Source: an uncultured Alphaproteobacteria bacterium
GTDB taxonomy: Bacteria > Pseudomonadota > Alphaproteobacteria > UBA2966
NCBI GenBank assembly: GCA_958295725.1
Contig: OY282368.1
Coordinates: forward strand, 248,001 to 312,000
Length of the DNA: 64,000 bases
Reading direction: 5' to 3'
Part shown: in pieces, positions 44,279 through 53,398 of the stretch
How the letters are laid out: every line of letters begins with the position of its first letter
Position numbering within the stretch: the first letter of the stretch is position 1
The notes under the pieces: model-generated
What the model was told of the DNA's origin: nothing
Database searches by the model: none
The model's input: the letters and a program-made list of their open reading frames with translations, nothing else
Translations under genes and position numbers: made by a program

Positions 44279-45940
44279 ATGCGGAACATCGATCCGACGA
44301 CCCTCGCCGTCGTCCGCGGCGCACTCGAGCAGATCGCGGACGAGATGGACACCGTACTGTCCACCTCGGCCTTCTCGCCCATCATCTCCGACGCCTGGGA
44401 CCGCGCCAGCGGCATCTTCCACCCCAAAACGGGGGAGGTGATCGTCCAGGGCCGGACGGGCCTGCCCATCTTCATCATCGTCATGCAACACACCGTGCAG
44501 CATGTGCTGAAGGACCATCCGCCGGAGACCATGAAACCCGGCGACGTGTTCATCGTCAACGACCCCTATCGGGGCGGCACCCACACCATGGACTTGAAGT
44601 TCGTCCGTCCCTTCTTCCGCGACGGCGAGCTCAAGGCGCTGCTGGCGAACACCGGCCACTGGCCCGACGTCGGCAGCATGACCCCCGGCGGCTTCACGAC
44701 GACGGCCACGGACATCTACCAGGAAGGGTTCCGCATACCGCCCGTCAGGATCTACGACGGCGGTGAGTTCAATCAGATCCTCGCCGACGTGATGTTCCAC
44801 AACATGCGCGTGGCGGACGACCGTCGCGGCGACATGGCGGCGCAGCTCAACTCGCTGGAGATGGGCGACAGGCGCCTGCGCGAGTTCTTCGACCGTTTCG
44901 ACGAGGACACCGTCTTCGCCTGCGTCGACGAATTGAAAGACCGGTCGGAGAGGCTGATGCGCGAATGCATCGCCGACATCCCCGACGGCGCGTACCGGTT
45001 CGTCGACCACATGGATTCGGACGGACTCGACGAAGGCCGGTTGACGATCGACGTCAAGGTGATCGTCGAGGGCACGAACATCACCTTCGACCTCTCCGGC
45101 AGCTCGCCCGAATGCCGGGGTCCGTTCAACAGCCCCTACAGCAACACCGTGACCGGCACGATGATCGCCGTGAAGCACGTGTTCTGGGACGTCCCGATCA
45201 ACTCCGGGTGCTTCGAGCCCTTCGACTGGATCATCCCCGAGGGGTCGATGCTCAATCCGCGGGAACCGCGACCGGTGTCGGGTACGACCACCGAGTCGTG
45301 CAACATGATCGTCAGCACGACGCTCGGCGCGCTGGCCCAGGCCGTTCCGGGGCGGGTGCCGGCGGGCTACTTCGCGACCGGCTCGAACGTCTGCCTGGGT
45401 GGCACGCACCCGGACCACGGGGAGTATGCGGCCCTGCTGCTGATCGGCGGCGGGATGGGCGGTAACCCGGACGGCGACGGCCTCAACAACGGCTGTCCGG
45501 CGATCGGCGCCTCGCGCAACGGCTCGATCGAGATCGTCGAGCAGTCGGTCCCCTTCCTCTACACGAAGTACGGACTGCGCGAGGGCTCGGCCGGAGACGG
45601 CGAGTTTCGCGGCGGGCTCGGCGTCGAAGCGGCCCTGCAACTCCACGAGGGCGAGGGCTACCTCACGTTCCTCGGCGACCGGGGCACGATCGGCCCCTAC
45701 GGCCTCGAGGGTGGCGATCCGGGCGCCACTGCCGATCACGAGTTCCATACCGGCGGCGAATACTGGCGGGCGCCGCACAAGACCAAGATCGACCGCGTGT
45801 ACCTGAAGCCCGGCGACGGCATGGTCGTGCGCACCCCGGGAGGCGGCGGTTACGGCGACCCGGCCAGGCGTTCGCCGGAGGCCCGCGTCGCCGACAAGCG
45901 CCGCGGCTATCTCGGCCCGGCGGCCCAGGCCGCCGAATAG
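44279..45940 (+). CDS. hyuB: Hydantoinase/oxoprolinase subunit B (HyuB)
   Basis: 553 residues from the ATG at 44279. Family marks: N-terminal DPTTLAVVRGALEQIADEM, the NDPYRGGTHTMD metal-site region, and C-terminal GSAGDGEFRGGLGVE and PGGGGYGDPARR. It is the partner of the preceding HyuA (14-base gap) and is followed 21 bases later by the FAD/GcvT fusion, so the three genes form one operon. Confidence 0.9.
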   Translation: MRNIDPTTLAVVRGALEQIADEMDTVLSTSAFSPIISDAWDRASGIFHPKTGEVIVQGRTGLPIFIIVMQHTVQHVLKDHPPETMKPGDVFIVNDPYRGGTHTMDLKFVRPFFRDGELKALLANTGHWPDVGSMTPGGFTTTATDIYQEGFRIPPVRIYDGGEFNQILADVMFHNMRVADDRRGDMAAQLNSLEMGDRRLREFFDRFDEDTVFACVDELKDRSERLMRECIADIPDGAYRFVDHMDSDGLDEGRLTIDVKVIVEGTNITFDLSGSSPECRGPFNSPYSNTVTGTMIAVKHVFWDVPINSGCFEPFDWIIPEGSMLNPREPRPVSGTTTESCNMIVSTTLGALAQAVPGRVPAGYFATGSNVCLGGTHPDHGEYAALLLIGGGMGGNPDGDGLNNGCPAIGASRNGSIEIVEQSVPFLYTKYGLREGSAGDGEFRGGLGVEAALQLHEGEGYLTFLGDRGTIGPYGLEGGDPGATADHEFHTGGEYWRAPHKTKIDRVYLKPGDGMVVRTPGGGGYGDPARRSPEARVADKRRGYLGPAAQAAE

Positions 45941-45961
45941 ACTCGGGAACGCGGTAACGCC

Positions 45962-48415
45962 ATGGCCCTGCCCGACCAGGCCCGCGCCGTGGTCATCGGC
46001 GGCGGCATCGCCGGTTGCTCGGTCGCCTGTCGCCTCGCCGAGCTCGGCTGGACGGACGTCGTCCTCGTCGAGCGTAACACCGTGTCTTCCGGCACCACCT
46101 GGCACGCCGCGGGCGACGTCAACATCATCCGCGGCTCGCTTGAGGCGATGCGGATCGTGCGCGACAGCGTCGAGCTCTATACGTCCGCGTCCGCGGAGAC
46201 CGGCCAGGACATCGGGTTCAAGCACTGCGGGCTGATCTCGCTGGCCCAGAGCGAGGACCGTATGACGGACTACCGCCGCCAGATCGCGCTGTTCCGGTCC
46301 ATCGGCGGCGAGGCCGAGTTGGTGCCGCCGGAACGGGTCGCCCGGCTCAACCCGTTCGTGCGCAACGACGACATCCTCGGCGCGCTTCACACGCCCGAGG
46401 CCTACCGGGTCAACCCGGCGGACGTCGCCCAGGCCGTGTCGAAGGCGGCGCGGCGCCGCGGCGTCGCGATCTTCGAGAACACCCCCGTCACCGGCATCGA
46501 GACACGAAGGGCGGGACAGGTGCGCGAGATCGCCGCCGTCGAGACCGACCGGGGCCGGATCGCCTGCGAGACCGTGGTGCTGGCCGGCGGTGCGTGGTCC
46601 CGCGACATCGGGCGGCTGGCCGGCGTCTCCGTCCCGCTGCACGCGGTCGAGCACAGCTACCTGATCACCAACGCGATCGAAGGCGTGGACGACCGGCTGC
46701 CGATCTCGCGCGACCCGGACGCCTACATCTATTCGCGCGAGGAGGTCGGCGGTTTCCTCATCGGGTTCTTCGAGCCGGGCGCCAAGCCGCTCTCCAGGGC
46801 GCAACTGCCGGACGACTTCTCGTTCGCCAGCCTGCCGGAAGACTGGGACCATCTCGAGCCCCACATCGCCAACGCCATCAACCGCTACCCGGCGCTGGAG
46901 ACCGCCGGCATCAAGCTCCTGTTCACCGGCCCCGAGAGCTTCACGCCCGACGGCGCGTTCCTCCTGGGCCCGGCACCCGACGTGTGCGGGCTGTTCGCCC
47001 TCGCCGGCATGAACTCGTCGGGCATCGCGATGTCGGGCGGCGCGGCCAAGGTCCTGGCGGGGTGGATCGACGGAGGCGAGCCCACGATCGATATCACGGC
47101 GTTCGACATGCGTCGTTTCCCGCGCCTGCTGGGCAACACCGCTTGGCTCGCGGAACGCGCCAGGGAACTGCCGAGCCGGCTGTTCGAGGTCAACCTGCCC
47201 CGACGCGAGCACGGGCGCGGCCGGAACCTGCGCCTGTCGCCCCTGCACGGCCGGTTCGGGATGGCGGGCGCGCGCTTCGGACAGGTCGCCGGCTGGGAGC
47301 GCCCCAACTGGTTCGCGCCCGGCGACCGGGACATTGTCGACACGCCGACCTACGGACGGCCCGGCTGGTTCGACGCCGTGGCGGAAGAGCACGGGGCGGC
47401 GCGCGGGGCCGTGGCGCTGTTCGAACGCTCGCCCATGGCCAAGATCCTGGTCGAAGGCCCGGACGCCGAGGACCTGCTGCAAACGGTATGCGCCAACGAC
47501 TTGTCGGGTCCCGACGGCCGGTTGATCTACACCGCCATGCTCAACGCGAACGGCGGGTTCGAGTCCGATCTCACGGTCACGCGCCTCGGCGGCGACCGGT
47601 TCCTCGTCGTCACCGGTGCTAACGAGGGGGTCCGGGACCACGACCGCATCGCGCGGCACGCCGGCGACCGGAGGGTCTCGATCGTCGATGTCACGAGCGC
47701 CTTCGCGGGTCTCGCCCTGACCGGACCCAACGCCCGCAAGCTGTTGTCGCGCGTCACGGAGAACGACGTATCGGACGAGGCGTTCCCCCACCTCACCGCG
47801 CGAGAGATATGGGTCGGCCCCGGACACGCGTGGGCGCTGCGTGTTTCCTACGCCGGCGAGCTCGGCTGGGAGCTGTTCATCCCGACCGAAAGCGCCGTCG
47901 CGGTCCACGACGCCGTCGTCGCGGCGGGCGAAGGCCTCGGCCTCGCCCACGCGGGCGCGTACGCCTCCAACACCTTGCGCATGGAGAAGGGCTTCCGCGC
48001 CTGGGGCCATGACCTCACGCCGGCGGAAACGCCGCTCGAAGCCGGACTCGGGTTCGCCGTGCGTCTCGACAAGCGGGTTCCGTTCATCGGGCGGGACGCC
48101 CTGTTGCGCCAGCGCGACGACGGCATCCGCAAGCGCATGGTCGTGTTCACGATGGACGAGACGGAGCTCTGGCCCGTCGTCCGCGAGCCGGTTCGGCGGG
48201 ACGGCGAAGTCGTGGGGCACCTGACGTCGTCGGGCTACGGCTACTCCGTCGGCAAGATGGTCTGCATGGGCTTCGCGCGCAACGACGGCGATCCGGTCGG
48301 CGAGGACTTCATCGATTCGGGCGCCTGGGACATCGAGATCGCGGGCGAGCGCATTCCCGCCGAGGCGAGCCTCGCCGCCCCCTACGACCCCGGCGGCGCG
48401 CGCATGAGGGGATAG
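45962..48415 (+). CDS. FAD-dependent oxidoreductase/GcvT fusion (dimethylglycine or sarcosine dehydrogenase type)
   Basis: 817 residues. N-terminal FAD domain with GGGIAG at 13-18 and TTWHAAG, where H48 matches the histidine that carries covalent FAD in dimethylglycine dehydrogenase. From about residue 430 a GcvT-like tetrahydrofolate-binding domain follows (SPLHGRFGMAGARFG, FERSPMAKILVEGPDAEDLL, SYAGELGWELFIP, ending LDKRVPFIGRDALL). Such enzymes oxidise an N-methyl group and pass the one-carbon unit to tetrahydrofolate. Third gene of the hyuAB operon. Its 3' end overlaps the convergent gene by 34 bases. Confidence 0.88.
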   Translation: MALPDQARAVVIGGGIAGCSVACRLAELGWTDVVLVERNTVSSGTTWHAAGDVNIIRGSLEAMRIVRDSVELYTSASAETGQDIGFKHCGLISLAQSEDRMTDYRRQIALFRSIGGEAELVPPERVARLNPFVRNDDILGALHTPEAYRVNPADVAQAVSKAARRRGVAIFENTPVTGIETRRAGQVREIAAVETDRGRIACETVVLAGGAWSRDIGRLAGVSVPLHAVEHSYLITNAIEGVDDRLPISRDPDAYIYSREEVGGFLIGFFEPGAKPLSRAQLPDDFSFASLPEDWDHLEPHIANAINRYPALETAGIKLLFTGPESFTPDGAFLLGPAPDVCGLFALAGMNSSGIAMSGGAAKVLAGWIDGGEPTIDITAFDMRRFPRLLGNTAWLAERARELPSRLFEVNLPRREHGRGRNLRLSPLHGRFGMAGARFGQVAGWERPNWFAPGDRDIVDTPTYGRPGWFDAVAEEHGAARGAVALFERSPMAKILVEGPDAEDLLQTVCANDLSGPDGRLIYTAMLNANGGFESDLTVTRLGGDRFLVVTGANEGVRDHDRIARHAGDRRVSIVDVTSAFAGLALTGPNARKLLSRVTENDVSDEAFPHLTAREIWVGPGHAWALRVSYAGELGWELFIPTESAVAVHDAVVAAGEGLGLAHAGAYASNTLRMEKGFRAWGHDLTPAETPLEAGLGFAVRLDKRVPFIGRDALLRQRDDGIRKRMVVFTMDETELWPVVREPVRRDGEVVGHLTSSGYGYSVGKMVCMGFARNDGDPVGEDFIDSGAWDIEIAGERIPAEASLAAPYDPGGARMRG

Positions 48416-50175
48416 ACGGAGCCGCGCCGCAACCGGCGCTCCCGTTCCGTCGCCGTCTCGTTCACCGCCCTCCCGTCGCCCGTCAGCGCCACGCCGTAAT
48501 CGCGCAGCGCGCTCTCGCGGCCGACGAAACCGCAGCGGACATCGCGGAGCACGCGCGAGGGATCGCGCTCCAGCGGGTCGCCCCAGCCGCCGCCCCCGGA
48601 AGATCGCGCGACGAGTCGCGCGGGACCGTAGACACGGTTGCCGTAGGGCGGCGCGACTTCCGGCTCGCCGCCGGCCGGCACGATCTCCATCTCCGCCTCG
48701 CGGCCCGTACCGCCGCCGTTGACGCCGTACCCCGACGGATAGACGAGCCCCTCGCCGCGGAAGGAGTGGACCGCCTCTTCCTCGATGGCGACCTCGTAGT
48801 GGATGCCGGTGCCGCCCCGAAACTCTCCGGGACCGCCCGAATCGCGGCGATACTCCTGGCGCAGGAAACGCATGGGATAGCGCTGCTCGCAGGACTCGGC
48901 GTTCTGAAGGAGAAGCCCGCCGAGGGTGATGACGTGGCCGAGCTGGTCGAAACCGTCCCGGCCCCGGACCGCGCCGGCGCCCGGCATCGTGCACCAGTGA
49001 ATCATGACGTAGGGGTCGTCCGAGTCGACACGGCCCGCCGTCACCCCGTGCACGCCCTTCCCCCAGCCGGCGCAGGCGTTGGCCGGATCCGCCTGGGCCA
49101 ACGCCTTCCAGGTGACGTGGACGATCTCGTGGGCCACCGACTGCGTGCTCTGGGTCATGGGCGCTGGCGGTCGCGGATTGACGACAGTGCCGAGCGGCGC
49201 GATCAGGGTCGTCGCGCGGAAGGCGCCGCCGTTCCGGGGCAACGCCGGGTCGAGAAACGAGAACAGGCCCAGGTAAACGCAGGCGTGGGTGGTGACGAGA
49301 GACGCGTTCTTGAAACCGCGCACCTGTGGATGGGTTCCCGTGAAGTCCACCGTCAAGTGGTCGCCGGCGATGGTCAGGGCCACGCGGATGGGGATCTCGA
49401 CATCCTCGAAACAGTCGTTGTGGCTGAGCTCCTCCGCCTCGTAGCGACCGTCGGGAAGCTCGCGGACGGCGGCCCGGAACATGCGCTCGCCGTGGTCCAG
49501 GAGCGCGGCGATGGAGGCCTTTCCCGTCTCGACGCCGAACTCCTCGATCAAGGCGGAAACGCGCTCCGCCCCAATCCGGGTCGAGCCCAGCATGGCCCGC
49601 AGATCGCCGCCGAGCAGGCGCGGCGTGCGGGTATTAAGCAGGAGGAACTCCCACAGATCGCCCAGCAGCTCGCCCCGGCGCACCAGCTTGAGCGGCGGCA
49701 GCCGGACGCCCTCATGCCAGATCTCGGTCGCCTCCGCGAAGTACGAGCCGGGAGCGCCGCCCCCGATGTCCGATTGGTGCGCCCGGATGCAACCGAAGGC
49801 CACCAGCTCTCCCGCGACGAAGACGGGCCGGACGACCACCCAGTCGGGCAGGTGGTTGCCACCCGCCTCGTAGGGGTCGCTGGCGAGGAAGACGTCTCCG
49901 TCCTCGATCTCGTCCGGGAACGCGTCGAGGACGGCCTCGACCACGAAGCCGCCGCAGCCGGCCTGGATCGGGATGCCGTCCGACTGCGAGACCGGTTCGG
50001 CCCTCGAGTCCGTCAGGAAGCAGGCGAAATCGTGGCACTCGCCGAAGAACGGGCTCCACGCCGTGCGCATCATGACCCGGCCCATGTGCCGGCCGATGTC
50101 GTCGAACCGGTTCTGGATCAGCGCCAGGGCGACCGGATCGGGCGTCTCCGTCCCCGAGGCGGCGGGATCCGTCAT
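48382..50175 (-). CDS. Second HyuB-type hydantoinase B subunit, without HyuA
   Basis: 597 residues from the ATG at 50175, which overlaps the upstream stop (ATGA, 50172-50175). Marks: DPVALALIQNRFDDIGRHM, SDPYEAGGNHLPDW, SGGPGEFRGGTGIHYE and SSGGGGWGDPLERD. Clearly related to, but diverged from, the hyuB at 44.3 kb. No second hyuA is nearby; it may share the hyuA at 42.2 kb or work with an unlinked partner. Coupling to a molybdenum hydroxylase subunit is unusual. Confidence 0.87.
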   Translation of the reverse strand: MTDPAASGTETPDPVALALIQNRFDDIGRHMGRVMMRTAWSPFFGECHDFACFLTDSRAEPVSQSDGIPIQAGCGGFVVEAVLDAFPDEIEDGDVFLASDPYEAGGNHLPDWVVVRPVFVAGELVAFGCIRAHQSDIGGGAPGSYFAEATEIWHEGVRLPPLKLVRRGELLGDLWEFLLLNTRTPRLLGGDLRAMLGSTRIGAERVSALIEEFGVETGKASIAALLDHGERMFRAAVRELPDGRYEAEELSHNDCFEDVEIPIRVALTIAGDHLTVDFTGTHPQVRGFKNASLVTTHACVYLGLFSFLDPALPRNGGAFRATTLIAPLGTVVNPRPPAPMTQSTQSVAHEIVHVTWKALAQADPANACAGWGKGVHGVTAGRVDSDDPYVMIHWCTMPGAGAVRGRDGFDQLGHVITLGGLLLQNAESCEQRYPMRFLRQEYRRDSGGPGEFRGGTGIHYEVAIEEEAVHSFRGEGLVYPSGYGVNGGGTGREAEMEIVPAGGEPEVAPPYGNRVYGPARLVARSSGGGGWGDPLERDPSRVLRDVRCGFVGRESALRDYGVALTGDGRAVNETATERERRLRRGSVYPLMRAPPGS

Positions 50176-52496
50176 GCCTCGGCGTTCCGAAGGGCCCGCC
50201 ACACGCGCTGCGGCGTCGCCGGACAGTCGAGCCGCCGCGCGCCGCGCGCCGACAGGGCGTCGATCGCCGCGTTCACGATCGCCGGAGGAGCGCCGATGGC
50301 GCCGGCCTCCCCACAGCCCTTGACCCCGAGCGGGTTGCTCTCCGTCGGGATCTCGTTGAACGAGATGGCGAGGTCGCACATGTCGTCGGCCCTGGGCAGC
50401 GCGTAGTCCATGAACGAGCCGGTCACCGGCTGCCCCGTCTCGCGGTCATAGGCCATGTCCTCGAGCAGAGCCTGGCCCGCGCCCTGGGCCACGCCGCCCT
50501 GAACCATGCCTCGGACGATCGTCGGATTGACGATGGTCCCGAAGTCGTCGACGGCCGTGTAGCGCACCACCGAAACCACGCCGGTCTCGGGATCGATCTC
50601 GACCTCGGCCACGTGACAGCCGTTGGGCCAGGCGGAGGCGCGGCGCCGGTAGCGCTCGTGCGTGTCGAGGTCCTCGTCGAGATCCTCGGGACGGCGCCCC
50701 GGATCGCGGGCGATGGCGGCCGCCTCGAAGAGGCCGAGCGCCCGGTCGGTCCCGGCGACGATGAAGCGTCCGTCCGCGAACTCGACGTCCGCGACGGCCG
50801 CCTCGAGCACGTGGGCGGCGATCGTCCGGCCTTTCTCGATCGCGCGGTCGGCGGCGGCGCGCAGGGCCGATCCCCCCATCTCGGTCGACCGCGAGCCGCC
50901 ATGCCCGCCGCCGATCGCGATCCGGTCCGTGTCTCCCTGGTCGAAGCCGATATGGTCGAGAGGCACGCCGAGCCGGTCGGAAACGATCTGGCGCAGCGTC
51001 GTCTGGAGGCCTTGGCCGTTGTCGAAGGTGCCGAGCAGGAGCGTAACGGTATCGTCTTCCGAGAACCGGATATCCGCGCCCTCCTCCGCCGGCCCCAGCG
51101 TGTCGTCGATGTAACAGCCGATACCGATGCCGCGAAACATGCCGCGTGCCTCGGAATCGGCCCGGCGCGCCTCGAACCCCGCGTAGTCGGCCTCCGCCAG
51201 GGCGCCCTCCAGGGCGGCCGGGAAGTCGCCCGAATCGAACGTGAAGCCGAAGGGGGTCGTGTACGGCAGGGCAGTCGCCGGGACGAGATTGCGGCGGCGC
51301 AACTCCGCCGGATCGATCCCTATGTCGTCCGCCGCGGCGTCGAGCAGCCGCTCGACGAGATAGATCGCCTCGGAGCGCCCGACGCCGCGATACGAGCCCG
51401 TCGGCGTCTTGTTGGTGAAGACGGTCTTGACCTCGAGGTGCGCGGCCGGGATGTCGTAGACACCCGAGGCCGCCGAAGCGTTCGCCTTGGTCGGCAGCAT
51501 GGGCGTCGAGCCGGCGACGTAGGCCCCGTGCGTGGCGATCGTCCGAACGCGGAGCCCGAGGATGCGTCCGTCCGCGTCGAGCGCCATCCGGGCCTCGCTC
51601 ACGTGGTCGCGGGCCTGATCGTCGCTCACGAAGGACTCGCCGCGGCCGCCCGTCCACTTGACGGGCCGACCGAGCCGCCTCGCCGCCCACAGGACCAGCG
51701 CGTACTCGGGATAGGCGTAGTTCTTCATGCCGAAACCGGCGCCGACGTCGGGCGCCACCACCCGCAGATCGGCCTCGGCGACGTGAAGCACCTGTTCGGC
51801 GAGTTGCTTGCGCAGGTTGTGGACGTTGGCGCAGGTGACATGCAGCGTATACCGCCCCGTGGCAGGATCGAACTCGCCCATCGCCGCGCGGCCTTCCATG
51901 GAGGCGACGGCGAGGCGGTTGTTGACCAGCCCCGCGATCTCCGTCACGCGCGCCGCGGCGGCGAACGCCGCCTCGGTGGCCGCGGCGTCGCCGGCTTCCC
52001 AATCGACACAGACGTTCCCCGGCGCCTCGTCCCAGAGCCGGGGAGCGTCCGCGTCCATGGCCCGGGCCGTATCGGTGACGGCCGGCAAGGGCGCGTAGTC
52101 GACTCGCACGAGGTCCGCCGCGTCCCGCGCCCGGTCTTCCGTCTCGGCGACGACCAAGGCCACCGGATCGCCGACGTGACGCACCCGGTCGCGGACGAGC
52201 GGCCAGCGCGGGGGCACGAAACACGTCCGTCCGTCGCGGCCCTCGATCGTCACGGCGCACGGGATCGGGCCGACGCCATCGGCGGCGAGGTCGGCATGGG
52301 TGAACACCGCCAGGACGCCGGGCGTCCTCGCCGCTTCCGCGCGGTCGATCCCCAGCACGTCGGCGTGCGCGCGCGGCGAGCGGACGAGCACGGCCGTCGC
52401 CTCGCCCGCGAGGCGGATATCGTCGACGTAGCGGCCGCGCCCGGTCAGAAACCGTTCGTCCTCGACCCGCCGCACGGGTTCGCCGATCCGCGCCAT
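50172..52496 (-). CDS. Molybdenum hydroxylase (xanthine dehydrogenase family) large subunit, orphan
   Basis: 774 residues; ATG at 52496 with a strong GGGGAGGGGAACGG upstream. N-terminal a/b-hammerhead (IGEPVRRVEDERFLTGRGRYVDD), molybdopterin-binding GAGFGMKNY and GGHGGSRSTEMGG, and the catalytic glutamate in VKGCGEAGAIGAPPA. The active-site loop reads SYRGVGRSE, not the AYxCSFR of true CO dehydrogenase, so it is a form-II-like hydroxylase. The usual FAD (medium) and 2Fe-2S (small) subunit genes are not present here. Confidence 0.88.
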   Translation of the reverse strand: MARIGEPVRRVEDERFLTGRGRYVDDIRLAGEATAVLVRSPRAHADVLGIDRAEAARTPGVLAVFTHADLAADGVGPIPCAVTIEGRDGRTCFVPPRWPLVRDRVRHVGDPVALVVAETEDRARDAADLVRVDYAPLPAVTDTARAMDADAPRLWDEAPGNVCVDWEAGDAAATEAAFAAAARVTEIAGLVNNRLAVASMEGRAAMGEFDPATGRYTLHVTCANVHNLRKQLAEQVLHVAEADLRVVAPDVGAGFGMKNYAYPEYALVLWAARRLGRPVKWTGGRGESFVSDDQARDHVSEARMALDADGRILGLRVRTIATHGAYVAGSTPMLPTKANASAASGVYDIPAAHLEVKTVFTNKTPTGSYRGVGRSEAIYLVERLLDAAADDIGIDPAELRRRNLVPATALPYTTPFGFTFDSGDFPAALEGALAEADYAGFEARRADSEARGMFRGIGIGCYIDDTLGPAEEGADIRFSEDDTVTLLLGTFDNGQGLQTTLRQIVSDRLGVPLDHIGFDQGDTDRIAIGGGHGGSRSTEMGGSALRAAADRAIEKGRTIAAHVLEAAVADVEFADGRFIVAGTDRALGLFEAAAIARDPGRRPEDLDEDLDTHERYRRRASAWPNGCHVAEVEIDPETGVVSVVRYTAVDDFGTIVNPTIVRGMVQGGVAQGAGQALLEDMAYDRETGQPVTGSFMDYALPRADDMCDLAISFNEIPTESNPLGVKGCGEAGAIGAPPAIVNAAIDALSARGARRLDCPATPQRVWRALRNAEA

Positions 52497-52532
52497 CCGT
52501 TCCCCTCCCCGTCGCTGTCCCTCCGTCGTTCT

Positions 52533-52640
52533 TCAAACCTGCGTCGTCGAAGCCGGCGTTGCAAGGACCGGCGCGTCGCGGACGAGGGAGCCGGGGACGT
52601 ACTTGGACAATCCGATGAGCTTGGCGCGGTTCCGGCCCTT
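52533..52640 (-). pseudogene. Possible 3' gene remnant beside higA
   Basis: A minus-strand frame with high third-position GC reads RAKLIGLSKYVPGSLVRDAP and stops at 52533-52535, 36 bases before the molybdenum hydroxylase start. Upstream it runs into higA, which has a different composition, as expected if higBA was inserted into a longer gene. The family is not recognised and the reading may be chance. Confidence 0.22.
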
Positions 52641-52661
52641 TACTTCTCGGCAAGGGAGAGG

Positions 52662-52958
52662 TTACGCGGCATCCGCTGGTCGCACGCGCTTGGCAATCTC
52701 GGTTCCGCGCTCCCATTCGATCCGTGCGATGTCGTACTGGCTCTGGAGACCGATCCAAAACGGTGCGCCGTTGCCAAAATAGAGGCCGAGACGCACCGCC
52801 GTGTCGGCGGTGATCGAACGGCGGCCATTCAGAATGTCCGTCACGCGGCCCGACGGAACGCCGAGGTCGAGCGCCAGCCGGTTGGCACTCAGGCCCCTCG
52901 CTTCGAGTTCGCGCTTCAGCAGCCGGCCAGGGTGTGAGATCGGAAGCATGGCGTTCAT
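52662..52958 (-). CDS. higA: HigA-family antitoxin
   Basis: 98 residues. Helix-turn-helix antitoxin of the VapI/HigA type: ISHPGRLLKRELEARGLSANRLA, RVTDILNGRRSITADTAVRLGLYFG, then FWIGLQSQYDI. The ATG at 52958 overlaps the higB stop (ATGA); an internal ATG at 52949 is better spaced from a GGGATG sequence. It would bind HigB and repress its own promoter. Composition is less GC-rich than neighbours. Confidence 0.9.
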   Translation of the reverse strand: MNAMLPISHPGRLLKRELEARGLSANRLALDLGVPSGRVTDILNGRRSITADTAVRLGLYFGNGAPFWIGLQSQYDIARIEWERGTEIAKRVRPADAA

Positions 52959-53242
52959 CCCCTGTGGTAATCGACGATCTCGACGTGGTGGGCGTCACCC
53001 GCTCGAAACTCGAAGCAAATCCGCCAAGGCCCGTTCACCGTCATCGCCCATTGACTTGCGCGAGTCCCTTTGAGCCTGTGCAACCCGACGCTCTTGAGCG
53101 GGCTCAGGTCACGGAGTGTATCGGCAGCGTTGAGCGCCAGCAGCAAATCGATAGCGGCAGAGAAGTCCAAGCCACGAAACCGGTTCGGCGTTTCACCTTC
53201 CCAGACTTTTCGGCTGGCCGCATTGCGCCACGAGCGGATCAC
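52955..53242 (-). CDS. higB: HigB-family toxin (RelE/ParE-like ribosome-dependent mRNase)
   Basis: 95 residues from a GTG at 53242. Characteristic starts and ends: MIRSWRNAASRKVWEGE, LRDLSPLKSVGLHRLKG, QWAMTVNGPWRICFEF, VEIVDYHRG. Toxin-first order with antitoxin overlapping by 4 bases is the standard higBA arrangement. The insertion-sequence-end repeat lies about 40 bases upstream and may supply promoter sequence (TTGTAT at the -35 position). Confidence 0.9.
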   Translation of the reverse strand: MIRSWRNAASRKVWEGETPNRFRGLDFSAAIDLLLALNAADTLRDLSPLKSVGLHRLKGTRASQWAMTVNGPWRICFEFRAGDAHHVEIVDYHRG

Positions 53243-53282
53243 GGCAAAAACGTACTACGCCAGTCAGCCCAATACAAGAGCA

Positions 53283-53307
53283 TGTCCTGGTTCAATACAT
53301 ATGAGAC
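53283..53307 (-). repeat. Copy of the insertion-sequence-end repeat
   Basis: Read on the minus strand, 25 bases match 63193-63217 beside the transposase with two differences (GTCTCATATGT, then TTGAACCAGGACA). It lies immediately upstream of higB. Confidence 0.75.
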
Positions 53308-53398
53308 ACGGTCCATCGGACCGGTGGGCATCCGGTCTCGCCATGGCCAGAAGTCCGCTTATGGCCGTGGCTGTCCTCGGAGCCGCTGGAAACGGCGG

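Noticed and set aside
44087-48994. Minus-strand open frame of 1635 codons opposite hyuB and the FAD/GcvT gene
   Set aside because: Low-complexity Arg/Ala/Val-rich translation with no domain, fully antisense to well-supported genes.
50172-52496. Aerobic carbon monoxide dehydrogenase large subunit
   Set aside because: The active-site loop is SYRGVGRSE, not AYxCSFR, and CoxM and CoxS genes are missing, so only the broader hydroxylase family is claimed.
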